Position numbers and translations under genes: made by a program
NCBI GenBank assembly: GCA_964498755.1
Contig: CAZCIB010000010.1
Coordinates: forward strand, 1 to 62,198
Length of the DNA stretch: 62,198 bases
From: RZZS01 sp964498755
GTDB taxonomy: Bacteria; Pseudomonadota; Alphaproteobacteria; Micavibrionales; Micavibrionaceae
Direction: 5' to 3'
Notes under the pieces: model-generated
What the model was told of the DNA's origin: nothing
What the model saw: the letters and a program-made list of their open reading frames with translations, nothing else
Database searches by the model: none
Part shown: positions 53,341 through 62,178 of the stretch, piece by piece
Numbering within the stretch: the first letter of the stretch is position 1
Layout: every line of letters starts with the position of its first letter

Positions 53341-54285
53341 ATGACACGCGCATTTCTATTCCCCGGGCAGGGCTCGCAATTCGTGGGCATGGGCAAGGAT
53401 CTGGCCGAGGCTTTTCCGGCGGCGAAACTGGCTTTTGAAGAGGTGGATGATGCTCTGAACGCGCATCTCTCGAAGCTGATGTTCGAGGGGCCGGAGGCGG
53501 ATTTGAACTTGACCGAGAATACGCAGCCCGCGCTGCTGGCGGTATCGGCGGCGATTATTCATGTCCTGACGCGCGAGGCGAAAATCCGTCTCGATAACGC
53601 GATTTCTTTCGCCGCCGGGCACAGCCTGGGCGAATATTCCGCGCTCACGGCGACGGGCGCGCTGGAGCTTGCGGACGCGGCGCGGCTTGTCCTTAAAAGG
53701 GGCCAGGCGATGCAAAGCGCGGTTCCGGTCGGCGAAGGCGCGATGGCGGCGATTATCGGACTTGACTACGGCAAGGTCGAATCGATCGCGCAGGAGGCCT
53801 CTGGCGAGATGGTCTGTCAGGCCGCCAACGATAATTCCGACGGGCAGGTCGTCATCAGCGGTCATGCGGGCGCGATCGACGCGGCGATCGCGCTGGCCTC
53901 CGAGGCGGGCGCGAAGCGCGCGATAAAGCTACCAGTCAGCGCGCCTTTTCATAGCTCCTTGATGGCGCCGGCCGCCCAGGTCATGGCGCAGGAACTCGCC
54001 GATACCGATATCCGTCCGCCTTGCGTGCCCGTCGTTTCCAACATTACGGCGGAAGGCATAAGCGATCCGCATGATATCCGCCGTCTTCTGGTGGATCAGA
54101 TCACCGGAACGGTGCGCTGGCGCGAATCGGTGCAGTGGATGCGCGCGCAGGGCGTGGACGAAATGATCGAGATCGGCGCCGGCAAAGTCCTCACGGGTCT
54201 CGTGCGCCGCATAGAAAAAGGCGTCGAGACCGAAAGCGCCGGAACCCCGGAGCAGGTTGAGGCGTTGATTGCGAAGTTGCAGTAG
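53341..54285 (+). CDS. fabD: Malonyl-CoA:ACP transacylase FabD
   Basis: Loads malonate onto ACP. Starts MTRAFLFPGQGSQFVGMGKDL; active serine in GHSLGEYSA near 95, LPVSAPFHSSLMAPA with the catalytic His near 203, and the terminal IEIGAGKVLTGLVRR. 314 residues is standard. First of the forward fab genes. Confidence 0.96.
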   Translation: MTRAFLFPGQGSQFVGMGKDLAEAFPAAKLAFEEVDDALNAHLSKLMFEGPEADLNLTENTQPALLAVSAAIIHVLTREAKIRLDNAISFAAGHSLGEYSALTATGALELADAARLVLKRGQAMQSAVPVGEGAMAAIIGLDYGKVESIAQEASGEMVCQAANDNSDGQVVISGHAGAIDAAIALASEAGAKRAIKLPVSAPFHSSLMAPAAQVMAQELADTDIRPPCVPVVSNITAEGISDPHDIRRLLVDQITGTVRWRESVQWMRAQGVDEMIEIGAGKVLTGLVRRIEKGVETESAGTPEQVEALIAKLQ

Positions 54286-54297
54286 AGCAAATGTCAT

Positions 54298-54392
54298 TTT
54301 GCATCCCGGACCCCCGTTCATGGCCGGAGCATGCTTGATCCGGGGCCCGGAAAATGTCTAAGAACGTATCTTCTGGATCCCGGCTTTCGCTG
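54298..54392. repeat. Degenerate REP-like region before the C39-type gene
   Basis: TGTCATTTTGCATCCCGGACC and GGATCCCGGCTTTCGC on the plus strand look like halves of REP palindromes; read on the minus strand the right half gives the AKAGIQ peptide signature, as in the element inside the acyl-CoA dehydrogenase gene. Confidence 0.5.
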
Positions 54393-54426
54393 TGATGCTG
54401 ATATCGCCTTTTTTTTGAGAGTGTCC

Positions 54427-55098
54427 ATGACCGCCGAACCCGTTGAAATACCAGTCGCGAAATTCCGCCCGTCGCAGGTAGAGGATTACGTTGTTCCCCC
54501 CGATACGCGTTACATCCCGCTCCAGCAGCAGCCCTATTGCTGCGTGCCGACCTGTGTGCAGATGATTATGCTGCGGCATAACATTCCCCTGCGTCCGGCG
54601 GAAGAACTCGGCGCGTATATGGGGCTGATCGTGCCGCCGGAGGACGCCGGCTTTTTCTACAACCCGGCCGTTGTCAGTCCGCGCCCGGAAATCGGCTACG
54701 GCAGCGCGCACGTCGTCAGCCCGGAAACGCACCCGAATAACGCGTTTGAAAGGCTGGATATCCCTTTGCGCATGGAAGAAGAGCGCATTGACCTCTTCGA
54801 CGACGCGCAGGCTTTGGAAGCGCGCCTGCACGAGATTGTAAACACGGGGCTTGACGCGCTTTTATGCCTGCGCTGGGCGGATGTTATGGACTCCGGCACG
54901 ATCATCGAGCCTGTGGACATGCTTTCAGGGCATGTCGTTGTGGTTGATACGTTTCTGGATAACGGAAACCTGCGCATCATTGATCCGGCGCGGGGGCAGA
55001 AATGGCGCGAATACCCGGTGGAAACGCTCTATAAATCCGCGCATGCGCATACGCCCGGGCGCGGCGGCGGGATCTGGGTGTTCCGGAAGACGTCTTGA
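54427..55098 (+). CDS. C39-like papain-fold cysteine peptidase or transferase
   Basis: 223 residues from the ATG at 54427 (the longer frame from 54331 crosses the REP-like region). A Peptidase_C39-like fold is suggested by QQQPYCCVPTCVQMIML (Cys38/39 near the start of a long helix), the DMLSGHVVVVDTF histidine near 168 and the LRIIDPARG aspartate near 184, giving a Cys-His-Asp triad. No ABC transporter partner and no signal peptide, so probably cytosolic. It lies between fabD and fabG, so it may act with lipid synthesis, but this is inference. Confidence 0.65.
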   Translation: MTAEPVEIPVAKFRPSQVEDYVVPPDTRYIPLQQQPYCCVPTCVQMIMLRHNIPLRPAEELGAYMGLIVPPEDAGFFYNPAVVSPRPEIGYGSAHVVSPETHPNNAFERLDIPLRMEEERIDLFDDAQALEARLHEIVNTGLDALLCLRWADVMDSGTIIEPVDMLSGHVVVVDTFLDNGNLRIIDPARGQKWREYPVETLYKSAHAHTPGRGGGIWVFRKTS

Positions 55099-55139
55099 GC
55101 TTATTTGAAAAATTCGCTAGCGTCAGGGGCGTTTTAAAA

Positions 55140-55321
55140 AAACGCTCCTCTCCCTTCAGGAAGAGGGCAGCGAAGCCCGGCTTTTCTTCATCAAGAAAAG
55201 CCCCTGGCTGAGCGGGTGAGGGATAAGGACTCGATTAGTCCCTCGCCACTGCGGCTAAGGTCTGTCTTCGCTCCGCTGCGACAAGACGAAGCCTCGTTCC
55301 TCTCCCTGAAGGGAGAGGCAT
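55140..55321. repeat. Multi-hairpin intergenic repeat before fabG
   Basis: Between 55099 and 55347 are CCTCTCCCTTCAGG, a CTTTTCTTcatcAAGAAAAG hairpin, a GGACTcgattAGTCC hairpin and CCTCTCCCTgaAGGGAGAGG (55299-55318). The outer CCTCTCCCT words recur at both ends, as in a composite palindromic element. Confidence 0.6.
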
Positions 55322-55347
55322 TTGAGTAAAGATAGAAAGGTTAAAAC

Positions 55348-56085
55348 ATGTTCGATCTGACGGGAAAAACGGCGCTGGTCACCGGCGCGACGGGGGGCAT
55401 CGGCGCGGCCATTGCGAAAACGCTGCATGCGCAAGGGGCGGTTGTAGGCGTTTCCGGACGCAACGAAGACAAACTCAAAGCTTTGAGCCAGGAGCTTGGC
55501 GAACGCGTTCACGTTCTGCCCGCGGATTTATCCGATCTGGAGGCGGTCGACGCTTTTGCCGCAGAGGCTGAAAAGACGCTCGGACAGGTGGATATTCTCG
55601 TCAACAATGCTGGCCTGACGCGCGATAATCTCTCGATGCGCATGAAGGACGAGGAATGGCAGGACGTCATTAACGTCAATATGACCGCGACGTTCAAACT
55701 CGCAAAAGCGCTGCAGCGCGGCATGATGAAGCGCCGCTGGGGCCGCGTTGTAAATCTCGCTTCCGTCGTCGGGGTCACGGGCAATCCGGGCCAGTGCAAT
55801 TATGTGGCTTCCAAGGCCGGGATGATTGGCTGGTCCAAAGCCATGGCGCAGGAAGTCGCCAGCCGCGGCATTACGGTCAACTGCGTTGCGCCGGGCTTCA
55901 TTGAAACGCCGATGACAGGCGCGCTGAACGAAGATCAGAAGCAAAGCATTCTCGGCAATATTCCAATGGGCCACATGGGCGCGCCGGAGGACATCGCCGC
56001 TGCTGTTCTGTATCTCTCTTCCGAAGAAGCGGCCTACGTGACCGGGCAAACCGTTCATGTGAATGGCGGACTTGCAATGTTATAA
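55348..56085 (+). CDS. fabG: 3-oxoacyl-ACP reductase FabG
   Basis: NADPH-dependent ketoreductase of fatty-acid synthesis. TGATGGIGAAIAKTL cofactor loop, NNAGLTRDNLSMRM, the catalytic YVASKAG (Tyr151, Lys155) and VAPGFIETPMT; 245 residues is typical. Confidence 0.96.
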   Translation: MFDLTGKTALVTGATGGIGAAIAKTLHAQGAVVGVSGRNEDKLKALSQELGERVHVLPADLSDLEAVDAFAAEAEKTLGQVDILVNNAGLTRDNLSMRMKDEEWQDVINVNMTATFKLAKALQRGMMKRRWGRVVNLASVVGVTGNPGQCNYVASKAGMIGWSKAMAQEVASRGITVNCVAPGFIETPMTGALNEDQKQSILGNIPMGHMGAPEDIAAAVLYLSSEEAAYVTGQTVHVNGGLAML

Positions 56086-56106
56086 AAAATAGCATAGCGT
56101 GCGCGC

Positions 56107-56874
56107 ATGAAGGCGGTGAATGCAAATCTCCCCCTGAACTGGGAACGTTACGACGCGATTATTTTCGATTGCGACGGAACGCTTGTCGACAGCGAGCCCG
56201 CGCATGAAGAGGTTTTCGTCCGGATCATCGAAACGCTCGGCCATGACGTGGTAACGGCGCGGGAAATTCTGGCCGGACATTTCGGGTTGACCTTCACGGC
56301 CCAGATGGAGATTTACGCCGCTGAACTGGGCATCGTCCTGCCGGAAAATCTCACCGGGATTTACATCGATCAGTTCAAGCGCGTGCCTGCGGAATGCTGC
56401 CTGCCAATTCCCGGCGCGGAAGAGATGGTTCTCTCCGTCCTGCGCAGCGGCAGGAAAACCGGGGTTGGCTCGAACGGGGAGCATGAAAACGTGCTCCATG
56501 CCCTGAGGCTGGGCGGCTTGCTCGATCATTTCGGCGGGCACGTCTATTCGGCTGAAATGGTCGAAAAAGGAAAGCCTGCGCCGGATTTATACTTACATGT
56601 CGCCGAGCGTCTTGGCGCCGCTCCGGGCCGATGCCTTGTCTTCGAAGACAGCGTCAACGGCGCGAAGGCCGGGATTGCGGCGGGCATGGACGTTATCGGC
56701 ATTGTCGGCGCGTTTCCGTCAGGAGCCGTCAGAAGCGAAAGAGCGCGGCAGTTGACGCAGGCCGGAGTCTTTCAAGTGTATGACGATATGCGCGACGTCA
56801 TGCGCGCTTTCGGTCTGTCCGCGGTTAAAGAATTTGATCCTTCAACGGAAACAAGAACATGCGCCGCTGAGTAA
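56107..56874 (+). CDS. HAD-IA phosphatase (phosphoglycolate phosphatase-like)
   Basis: 255 residues: nucleophile IIFDCDGTLVDSEP (Asp21, Asp23), cap domain, TGVGSNGEHENVLHALR, EKGKPAPDLYLHVAERLG and VFEDSVNGAKAGIAAGM. Follows fabG by 21 bases. Substrate unknown; sugar or glycolate phosphates are typical of the group. Confidence 0.82.
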   Translation: MKAVNANLPLNWERYDAIIFDCDGTLVDSEPAHEEVFVRIIETLGHDVVTAREILAGHFGLTFTAQMEIYAAELGIVLPENLTGIYIDQFKRVPAECCLPIPGAEEMVLSVLRSGRKTGVGSNGEHENVLHALRLGGLLDHFGGHVYSAEMVEKGKPAPDLYLHVAERLGAAPGRCLVFEDSVNGAKAGIAAGMDVIGIVGAFPSGAVRSERARQLTQAGVFQVYDDMRDVMRAFGLSAVKEFDPSTETRTCAAE

Positions 56875-56892
56875 TCACGGACCTGTTTTCAT

Positions 56893-56907
56893 TGCAAATG
56901 ATTCTCA
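56893..56907. promoter_or_regulatory. Fur-like box upstream of feoA
   Basis: TGCAAATGATTCTCA matches TGATAATnATTATCA at 11 of 14 defined positions, about 75-90 bases before feoA. Fits iron repression of ferrous iron import. Confidence 0.6.
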
Positions 56908-56981
56908 AATCCAGCATTATATTTATGGACAGGCAACGATAGGCAGGATAAAAAACCCTTTTCATGGACAGGCAAACAGAC

Positions 56982-57227
56982 ATGGCAACGATGCGGCTCT
57001 CCGATCTGGCGCGCGGGGTATGCGCAAAAATTGTCGATATCGGCAATGACGCGCAGGAAGCGCTTTCTGAAAAAAGATTGCGCCACATTGGATTCGAGGA
57101 AGACAAGGAAGTGGAAATCCTGCACACGGGACCTTTCGGGCGCGATCCTATCGCCGTACGCGTCGAGAATGTGACGCTGGCCATCCGCCGCGATGACGCG
57201 TCCCTGATCAAGGTCAAGGCCGCCTGA
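56982..57227 (+). CDS. feoA: FeoA, ferrous iron transport accessory protein
   Basis: 81-residue SH3-like protein (LRHIGFEEDKEVEILHTGPFG, then RVENVTLAIRR) that assists FeoB. The ATG at 56982 is used; 56964 is in frame and also possible. The 12-mer ATGGACAGGCAA occurs at both 56925 and 56964, a local duplication in the leader. Sits 16 bases before feoB. Confidence 0.88.
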   Translation: MATMRLSDLARGVCAKIVDIGNDAQEALSEKRLRHIGFEEDKEVEILHTGPFGRDPIAVRVENVTLAIRRDDASLIKVKAA

Positions 57228-57243
57228 ACCAACGGACAAGCAC

Positions 57244-59106
57244 ATGAGCGCTACTTTGCGCGTTGCCCTCGCCGGCAACCCGAATTCGGGGAAGTCCTCA
57301 CTTTTCAACGCGCTGACGGGACGCCGCCAGAAAGTCGCCAATTATGCGGGCGTGACTGTCGAACGCTATTCCGGGCGATACGTCACGGAGAGCGGCCAGA
57401 CAATTGAGCTGGTTGATCTTCCGGGAACCTATAGTCTGGAGGCCACCAGCATTGACCAGCGCATCGCCCGGGATTTTCTGCATGGAGATCTCGCCGGAGA
57501 GAGAAAGCCGGACGCGGTTCTGTGCGTTATCGACTCGACGAAGCTGCGCGACAACCTGCGTTTCGTTCTGGAGCTGAAACAGGTCGGCGTTCCGCTCGTT
57601 CTGGTTTTGAATATGACGGACCTGGCCGAGCGCGACGGCATCGAAATCGATATTGAAAAACTGTCCGCCATTATTGACGCGCCGGTTATTCCCACGGTCG
57701 CCGTGCGCGCGAGCGGCTTGAAAAAGCTGCTCTCCTGTCTTGACCGGGACATCGGGACTTTAAGCGAAAAGCAGACGTCGTCGCCTGACTTCGCGGATTA
57801 CGATATTCGTAGCCTGCAAAATCGCGCGAAAGAAATCGCCGCTGAGGTCACGATCCGGGAGGGAACGCTGCACAAGCTGACCCGGATGATCGACAGCGTC
57901 GTTTTAAACGCGATTGCGGGGCCGTTCGTTTTGTTTTCGCTGTTGTTCGTGATGTTTCAGGCCGTCTTCGCCTGGGCTGAAACCCCGATGAACTGGATCG
58001 ACGCCGGAATCGTGGCTTTACAGGACATCTCCGCAAACGTGCTCCCTGACGGCTTTTTGCAAAGTCTTGTTGTCGACGGTATTCTCGCGGGCGTCGGCAG
58101 CGTGATTATCTTCCTGCCGCAGATCCTGATCCTGTTCTTCTTTATTCATATCCTTGAGCAGACGGGATACATGGCCCGCGCCGCGTTTCTCATGGACCGT
58201 TTGATGGCGCGCGTCGGTCTGAGCGGCCATGCGTTTATCCCGCTCCTTTCCAGCTTCGCCTGCGCGATTCCCGGCATCATGGCCGCCAGAACGATTGACG
58301 ATCCGCGCGACCGCTTCACGACGATCATGGTTGCGCCGCTGATGACCTGCGCGGCGCGCCTGCCGGTCTACACGCTGATCATCGCCGCGTTTATCCCGCC
58401 GATCACGGTCTTTGGCGGCTTTATCCAGTTGCAGGGGCTGGTGATGTTCGCGCTTTATCTCGTCGGGATCATCAGCGCGCTGATCGTCGCGCTTGTTTTT
58501 AACATGACCGGCGCGAAACAGGGGCCGAAATGGTTCATGATGGAATTGCCGCGCTACCGGATTCCACAAATTCGGGATCTGTTCCTGACGCTCTGGAGCC
58601 GCGTTTTGATATTCATGCGCCGGGCCGGAACAATCATCCTTGCCAGCACGATCATTCTCTGGGGTCTGGCGAGCTACCCGAACCCGCCGGAGGGGGCGAG
58701 CGAGCCGGACGTGATCTACAGCTTCGCCGGGATGATCGGGCGCGGGCTCGAGTTTATCTTCGCGCCAATCGGGTTCACGTGGGATATCTGCATCGCGCTG
58801 ATCCCCGGCATGGCCGCGCGCGAGGTCGCCGTGGCCGCGCTCGGCACGGTGTACGCGATTTCCGGCTCCGAGGACGAAATCGCCCAAAGCCTTGCCGCGA
58901 CGCTGCAGGGCGCTTGGTCCCTGCCGACGGCTCTGGCGTTTCTGGCGTGGTTCATCTTCGCGCCGCAGTGCCTCTCGACGCTCGCCGTCGCGCGGCGCGA
59001 GACAAACTCATGGAAATGGGCGCTGTTCATGTTCGGCTATCTCTTTGCGCTGGCCTATATCGCGGCGGGCGCGACGTACTGGGCGGCGGAGGCGGTTCTT
59101 TTATAA
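57244..59106 (+). CDS. feoB: FeoB ferrous iron transporter
   Basis: 620 residues: an N-terminal G protein with G1 GNPNSGKSS (11-19), LVDLPGTYSL and NMTD, a helical GDI-like linker, and a membrane part with about eight helices including SSFACAIPGIMAARTI and the second gate segment GMAAREVAVAALGT. Imports Fe2+ across the inner membrane. Shorter than E. coli FeoB (773), as in many alphaproteobacteria. Confidence 0.95.
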   Translation: MSATLRVALAGNPNSGKSSLFNALTGRRQKVANYAGVTVERYSGRYVTESGQTIELVDLPGTYSLEATSIDQRIARDFLHGDLAGERKPDAVLCVIDSTKLRDNLRFVLELKQVGVPLVLVLNMTDLAERDGIEIDIEKLSAIIDAPVIPTVAVRASGLKKLLSCLDRDIGTLSEKQTSSPDFADYDIRSLQNRAKEIAAEVTIREGTLHKLTRMIDSVVLNAIAGPFVLFSLLFVMFQAVFAWAETPMNWIDAGIVALQDISANVLPDGFLQSLVVDGILAGVGSVIIFLPQILILFFFIHILEQTGYMARAAFLMDRLMARVGLSGHAFIPLLSSFACAIPGIMAARTIDDPRDRFTTIMVAPLMTCAARLPVYTLIIAAFIPPITVFGGFIQLQGLVMFALYLVGIISALIVALVFNMTGAKQGPKWFMMELPRYRIPQIRDLFLTLWSRVLIFMRRAGTIILASTIILWGLASYPNPPEGASEPDVIYSFAGMIGRGLEFIFAPIGFTWDICIALIPGMAAREVAVAALGTVYAISGSEDEIAQSLAATLQGAWSLPTALAFLAWFIFAPQCLSTLAVARRETNSWKWALFMFGYLFALAYIAAGATYWAAEAVLL

Positions 59107-59112
59107 TTTCAT

Positions 59113-59143
59113 TTGACATATATAAATTACGTTGTTAGATAAT
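59113..59143 (+). promoter_or_regulatory. Putative promoter before the ATP-grasp-like gene
   Basis: TTGACA at 59113-59118 and GATAAT at 59138-59143 (19-bp spacing), about 27 bases before the GTG start at 59171 that has AGGGAGG at 59159. Confidence 0.5.
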
Positions 59144-59170
59144 GATCCCTGCGCAGCTAGGGAGGTTATT

Positions 59171-60340
59171 GTGAACGGCACAGAGTTGGTTCTTGATCTG
59201 ATTGTGACCGAAGACGGCATTCCTAAAATTGTTGAGTTCCAGAATGGCGGCGCCTATTACGGTTACCAAAAAGCTTATGGCAGGGGACTCAATTTCAAGA
59301 TTTGGATAGACTGGACTTCAAGAGAGATTTCAAGGGCGGAGCCGCCAGTACTATTTTCCGGTATCTCAAGCAATAAGGCTCTGGCCTCGAGTTTTGCGCA
59401 TTCATTGTGTAGCGATCATACGCCGCGTCAAAAAACTTTTGCTTATTGTCCCGAACGAAGCGCGCAGGAAGACATAAAAGCATGTTTCCCCGAAGACCAG
59501 ACGCTCGTCGTCAAAATACCGTACGCTTCGAATGGACATGGCGTGTTTTTTCTGGACCAGCAAAAATTTGATTTTCGTGGACCTCTAAAAAACCATGCCA
59601 GAAAGCATATGCGAGGCTTTATCGGCAGCGGTAAAAGCTGGGGCTCTATTCTGACAGGCGGCTGGCGCAAGCCGGTTCCGCATAACGGCCATATCGTGAT
59701 CCAGGAATGTCTGTCGCCACGGCAAATATCATCAGGCGGGGAATTTTATGCGCCGACAATTCGCGCAGTAATGACTGTTGCCTGGGGAGGGTTAGCCAGT
59801 ATGACCCGCCCGGACATTTTTATTCATGGCGCTTACTACAAACTCCCGGCGAAGCCTGTTTTAAATAGCAAAACTCTTGATCCGGAAAGGCTTAAATCAA
59901 ATGTGCATGGGAATAAGCGATCCGCGAGAATAGAACCGCAGGATATGGAGCTAATTCAGGATACGCTACCGGACACGGTAAGGCGCGTATTCCGGTACTG
60001 CGCGGAACACTCGCCGCGCGATCTGATTATGGACACGCTTGAAAAAGGCGAGGCTGGAGACGTTGTTTCGGCTATCGTTTACGCAAGCATGTTAAAAAAC
60101 GAAGCTACCACGCTTCAGGAAATGACCGCCTTTCTGGCGGACAGCCGTGAAACTCTCTCGGCGCAAACGCCCTTTCTATATGCTAATCTGCTGAAGGACG
60201 TCTCAAGTGCGCCGGGACGCCGACTTCCGGCAGCCAAATTTGAGGGCTTTGCCTCTAGGAGGCCAGTAACAGAGCCCGGTGAAATTATTTCCCGCATTAT
60301 CGGGGCTAGCTTTTACAGGCAGGAAATCCAATGGCCTTAG
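59171..60340 (+). CDS. ATP-grasp-like protein of unknown function
   Basis: 389 residues from GTG 59171, chosen because AGGGAGG lies five bases upstream and a promoter fits; the frame from TTG 59132 lacks such a site. VVKIPYASNGHGVFFL, EFYAPTIRAVMTVAW and HIVIQECLSP resemble ATP-grasp nucleotide-binding strands and loops, but no exact family is recognised. Lies alone between feoB and dnaB on the same strand. Confidence 0.55.
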   Translation: MNGTELVLDLIVTEDGIPKIVEFQNGGAYYGYQKAYGRGLNFKIWIDWTSREISRAEPPVLFSGISSNKALASSFAHSLCSDHTPRQKTFAYCPERSAQEDIKACFPEDQTLVVKIPYASNGHGVFFLDQQKFDFRGPLKNHARKHMRGFIGSGKSWGSILTGGWRKPVPHNGHIVIQECLSPRQISSGGEFYAPTIRAVMTVAWGGLASMTRPDIFIHGAYYKLPAKPVLNSKTLDPERLKSNVHGNKRSARIEPQDMELIQDTLPDTVRRVFRYCAEHSPRDLIMDTLEKGEAGDVVSAIVYASMLKNEATTLQEMTAFLADSRETLSAQTPFLYANLLKDVSSAPGRRLPAAKFEGFASRRPVTEPGEIISRIIGASFYRQEIQWP

Positions 60341-60450
60341 CGGCGTTATGGCTTAGCGGTTCACGGATTTAATCTTTCCATCCCCGTTATTCACAGGCCC
60401 TAATTCGAAACTTCTCCTCTTTATCCTACCCGGCTTGCTAATCTGCAGGA

Positions 60451-61941
60451 ATGACGCAGATCGCAGAACTTGAAAAATACGGCCTCAGTCCAAAAGAAGA
60501 AGAACAGACGCCGCGTTACCGGCTGCTGCCGCACAATATGGAGGCGGAGCAGGGCTTGCTGGGCGCGCTGATGGTGGATAACCGCGGCCTTGAAAAGGTC
60601 GGCGATTTTCTGAAAGCCGAGCATTTCTTCGCGCCCGCGCATCAGCGAATTTTTACGGCTATTCAAAAATTATCCGATCGCGGGCACAACGCTTCGCCCG
60701 TGACGCTTAAGGGCTATTTCGAATCGGATGAAGAGCTTTCGCATGTGGGCGGGGCGGAATATCTCGCCGAACTTGCCGCCAGCATTATTTCGGTCGTCAA
60801 CACGGAAGACTATGCCCGCACGGTTTACGATCTCTTTTTGCGCCGGGAACTGATCACGTTCGGGGAGACGGTCGTCAACGATTCGTACGAGCAAAACGTT
60901 GACCGGCAGGCCAATGAAATCATCGAAAGCGCCGAAGGCCAGCTTTATACGCTCGCCGAATCGGGCGAGATTCGCTCAGGATTCACAACGCTGCGCGATT
61001 CGGTTCTGGTTGCGATCGAGCATGCGGAAAAAGCCTATAAATCCGACAGCGCGGTGACAGGGGTTCCAACGGGTCTGCGCGATCTCGACCAGAAGCTTGG
61101 CGGGCTGCACAACTCCGACCTTCTGATTATCGCCGCGCGGCCCTCAATGGGGAAGACGGCGCTGGCCACCAATATCGCTTTCAAGGCTGCCGAGCGTTTC
61201 GCCAATACCGGCGGACAGGAAGGCGCGATCACAGGATTTTTCTCGCTTGAAATGTCGTCTGACCAGCTGGCCACGCGTATTCTGGCCGATCAGGCGAATA
61301 TCTCCGGCGACGCATTACGGAAGGGCAATATTCAGGAGCGCGATTTCCGCAGCTTCGTCGAGGCTTCGCAAAAGCTCAGCCAGGTGCCGCTCTATATCGA
61401 CGATACGCCGGCCCTGACCATCAGCGCGGTAAGAACGCGCGCGCGGCGCCTGAAACGCCAGCACGGGCTGGGCCTGATCATCGTTGACTATCTGCAGCTT
61501 CTGCGCGGCACGGGTTCGCGCCAGTCCGAAACCAACCGCGTTCTGGAAGTTTCCGAAATTACGCGCGGTCTCAAGGCCATTGCGAAGGAGCTTCAAATTC
61601 CCGTCATCGCCCTTTCGCAGCTCTCACGCGCCGTCGAGCAGCGCGAAGACAAGCGCCCGCAGCTTGCGGACCTGCGGGAATCGGGCTCGATCGAGCAGGA
61701 CGCCGACGTCGTCATGTTCATCTACCGCGAGGAATATTATCTCTCGCGCGGCGAGCCGGATATCGAGGACACGGAAAAGCATATGAAATGGCAGGAGCGC
61801 ATGGAGCGCGCCCATAACATTTCTGAAGTTATCGTCGCCAAGCAACGCCATGGACCGATAGGAAATGTTCAGCTCTTCTTTGACGGCAACTTCACCCGCT
61901 TCGGCGATCTCGACCGGAATTACAGCGGGCATGAGGATTAG
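60451..61941 (+). CDS. dnaB: Replicative DNA helicase DnaB
   Basis: 496 residues. N-terminal primase-binding domain (YRLLPHNMEAEQGLLGALM), linker, and RecA-like motor with Walker A AARPSMGKTAL near 230, FFSLEMSSDQLATRI, LIIVDYLQLLRG and the terminal AKQRHGPIGNVQLFFDG. Unwinds DNA ahead of the fork. The ordinary neighbour rplI is now 9 kb away. Confidence 0.97.
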   Translation: MTQIAELEKYGLSPKEEEQTPRYRLLPHNMEAEQGLLGALMVDNRGLEKVGDFLKAEHFFAPAHQRIFTAIQKLSDRGHNASPVTLKGYFESDEELSHVGGAEYLAELAASIISVVNTEDYARTVYDLFLRRELITFGETVVNDSYEQNVDRQANEIIESAEGQLYTLAESGEIRSGFTTLRDSVLVAIEHAEKAYKSDSAVTGVPTGLRDLDQKLGGLHNSDLLIIAARPSMGKTALATNIAFKAAERFANTGGQEGAITGFFSLEMSSDQLATRILADQANISGDALRKGNIQERDFRSFVEASQKLSQVPLYIDDTPALTISAVRTRARRLKRQHGLGLIIVDYLQLLRGTGSRQSETNRVLEVSEITRGLKAIAKELQIPVIALSQLSRAVEQREDKRPQLADLRESGSIEQDADVVMFIYREEYYLSRGEPDIEDTEKHMKWQERMERAHNISEVIVAKQRHGPIGNVQLFFDGNFTRFGDLDRNYSGHED

Positions 61942-61949
61942 CGGAATTA

Positions 61950-61978
61950 TTGACAATAGGCACACATTGTCATAGTAT
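61950..61978 (+). promoter_or_regulatory. Promoter with embedded operator for the BrnT-like gene
   Basis: TTGACA (61950-61955) and TAGTAT (61973-61978) are 17 bases apart; the spacer carries the inverted repeat TGACAAT (61951-61957) and ATTGTCA (61966-61972). The predicted transcript start falls at the ATG 61984, so the message would be leaderless. Confidence 0.5.
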
Positions 61979-61983
61979 TGTTT

Positions 61984-62178
61984 ATGGAAGAGTTCGATTT
62001 CGCTTTTAATCCTGATAAGAATGCGTGGCTCGCCAGCGAGCGAGGCGTTAGCTTCGAGCAGATTATAGCATCAATCGAGAACGGTCATCTGGTCAGGGTT
62101 TTGGAGCATCCAAATAAAGAAAAGTATCCCGGCCAAATCATTCTCACACTACCGGACACATTTGGGATAAGGCGGTGA
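61984..62178 (+). pseudogene. Truncated BrnT/DUF4258-like toxin
   Basis: 64 residues. FAFNPDKNAWLASERGVSFEQIIASIENGHLVRVLEHPNKEKYPGQ is like the first half of small BrnT-type toxins (here read in pieces: DKNAWLASERGVSFEQ, HPNKEKYPGQIILTL). Full-length members continue for another 35-40 residues with a VEIDGYVYLVPF-type segment; here the frame turns to PDTFGIRR and stops. A frameshift after ILTL or a true truncation is likely. The window ends 20 bases later, so an antitoxin cannot be checked. Confidence 0.45.
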
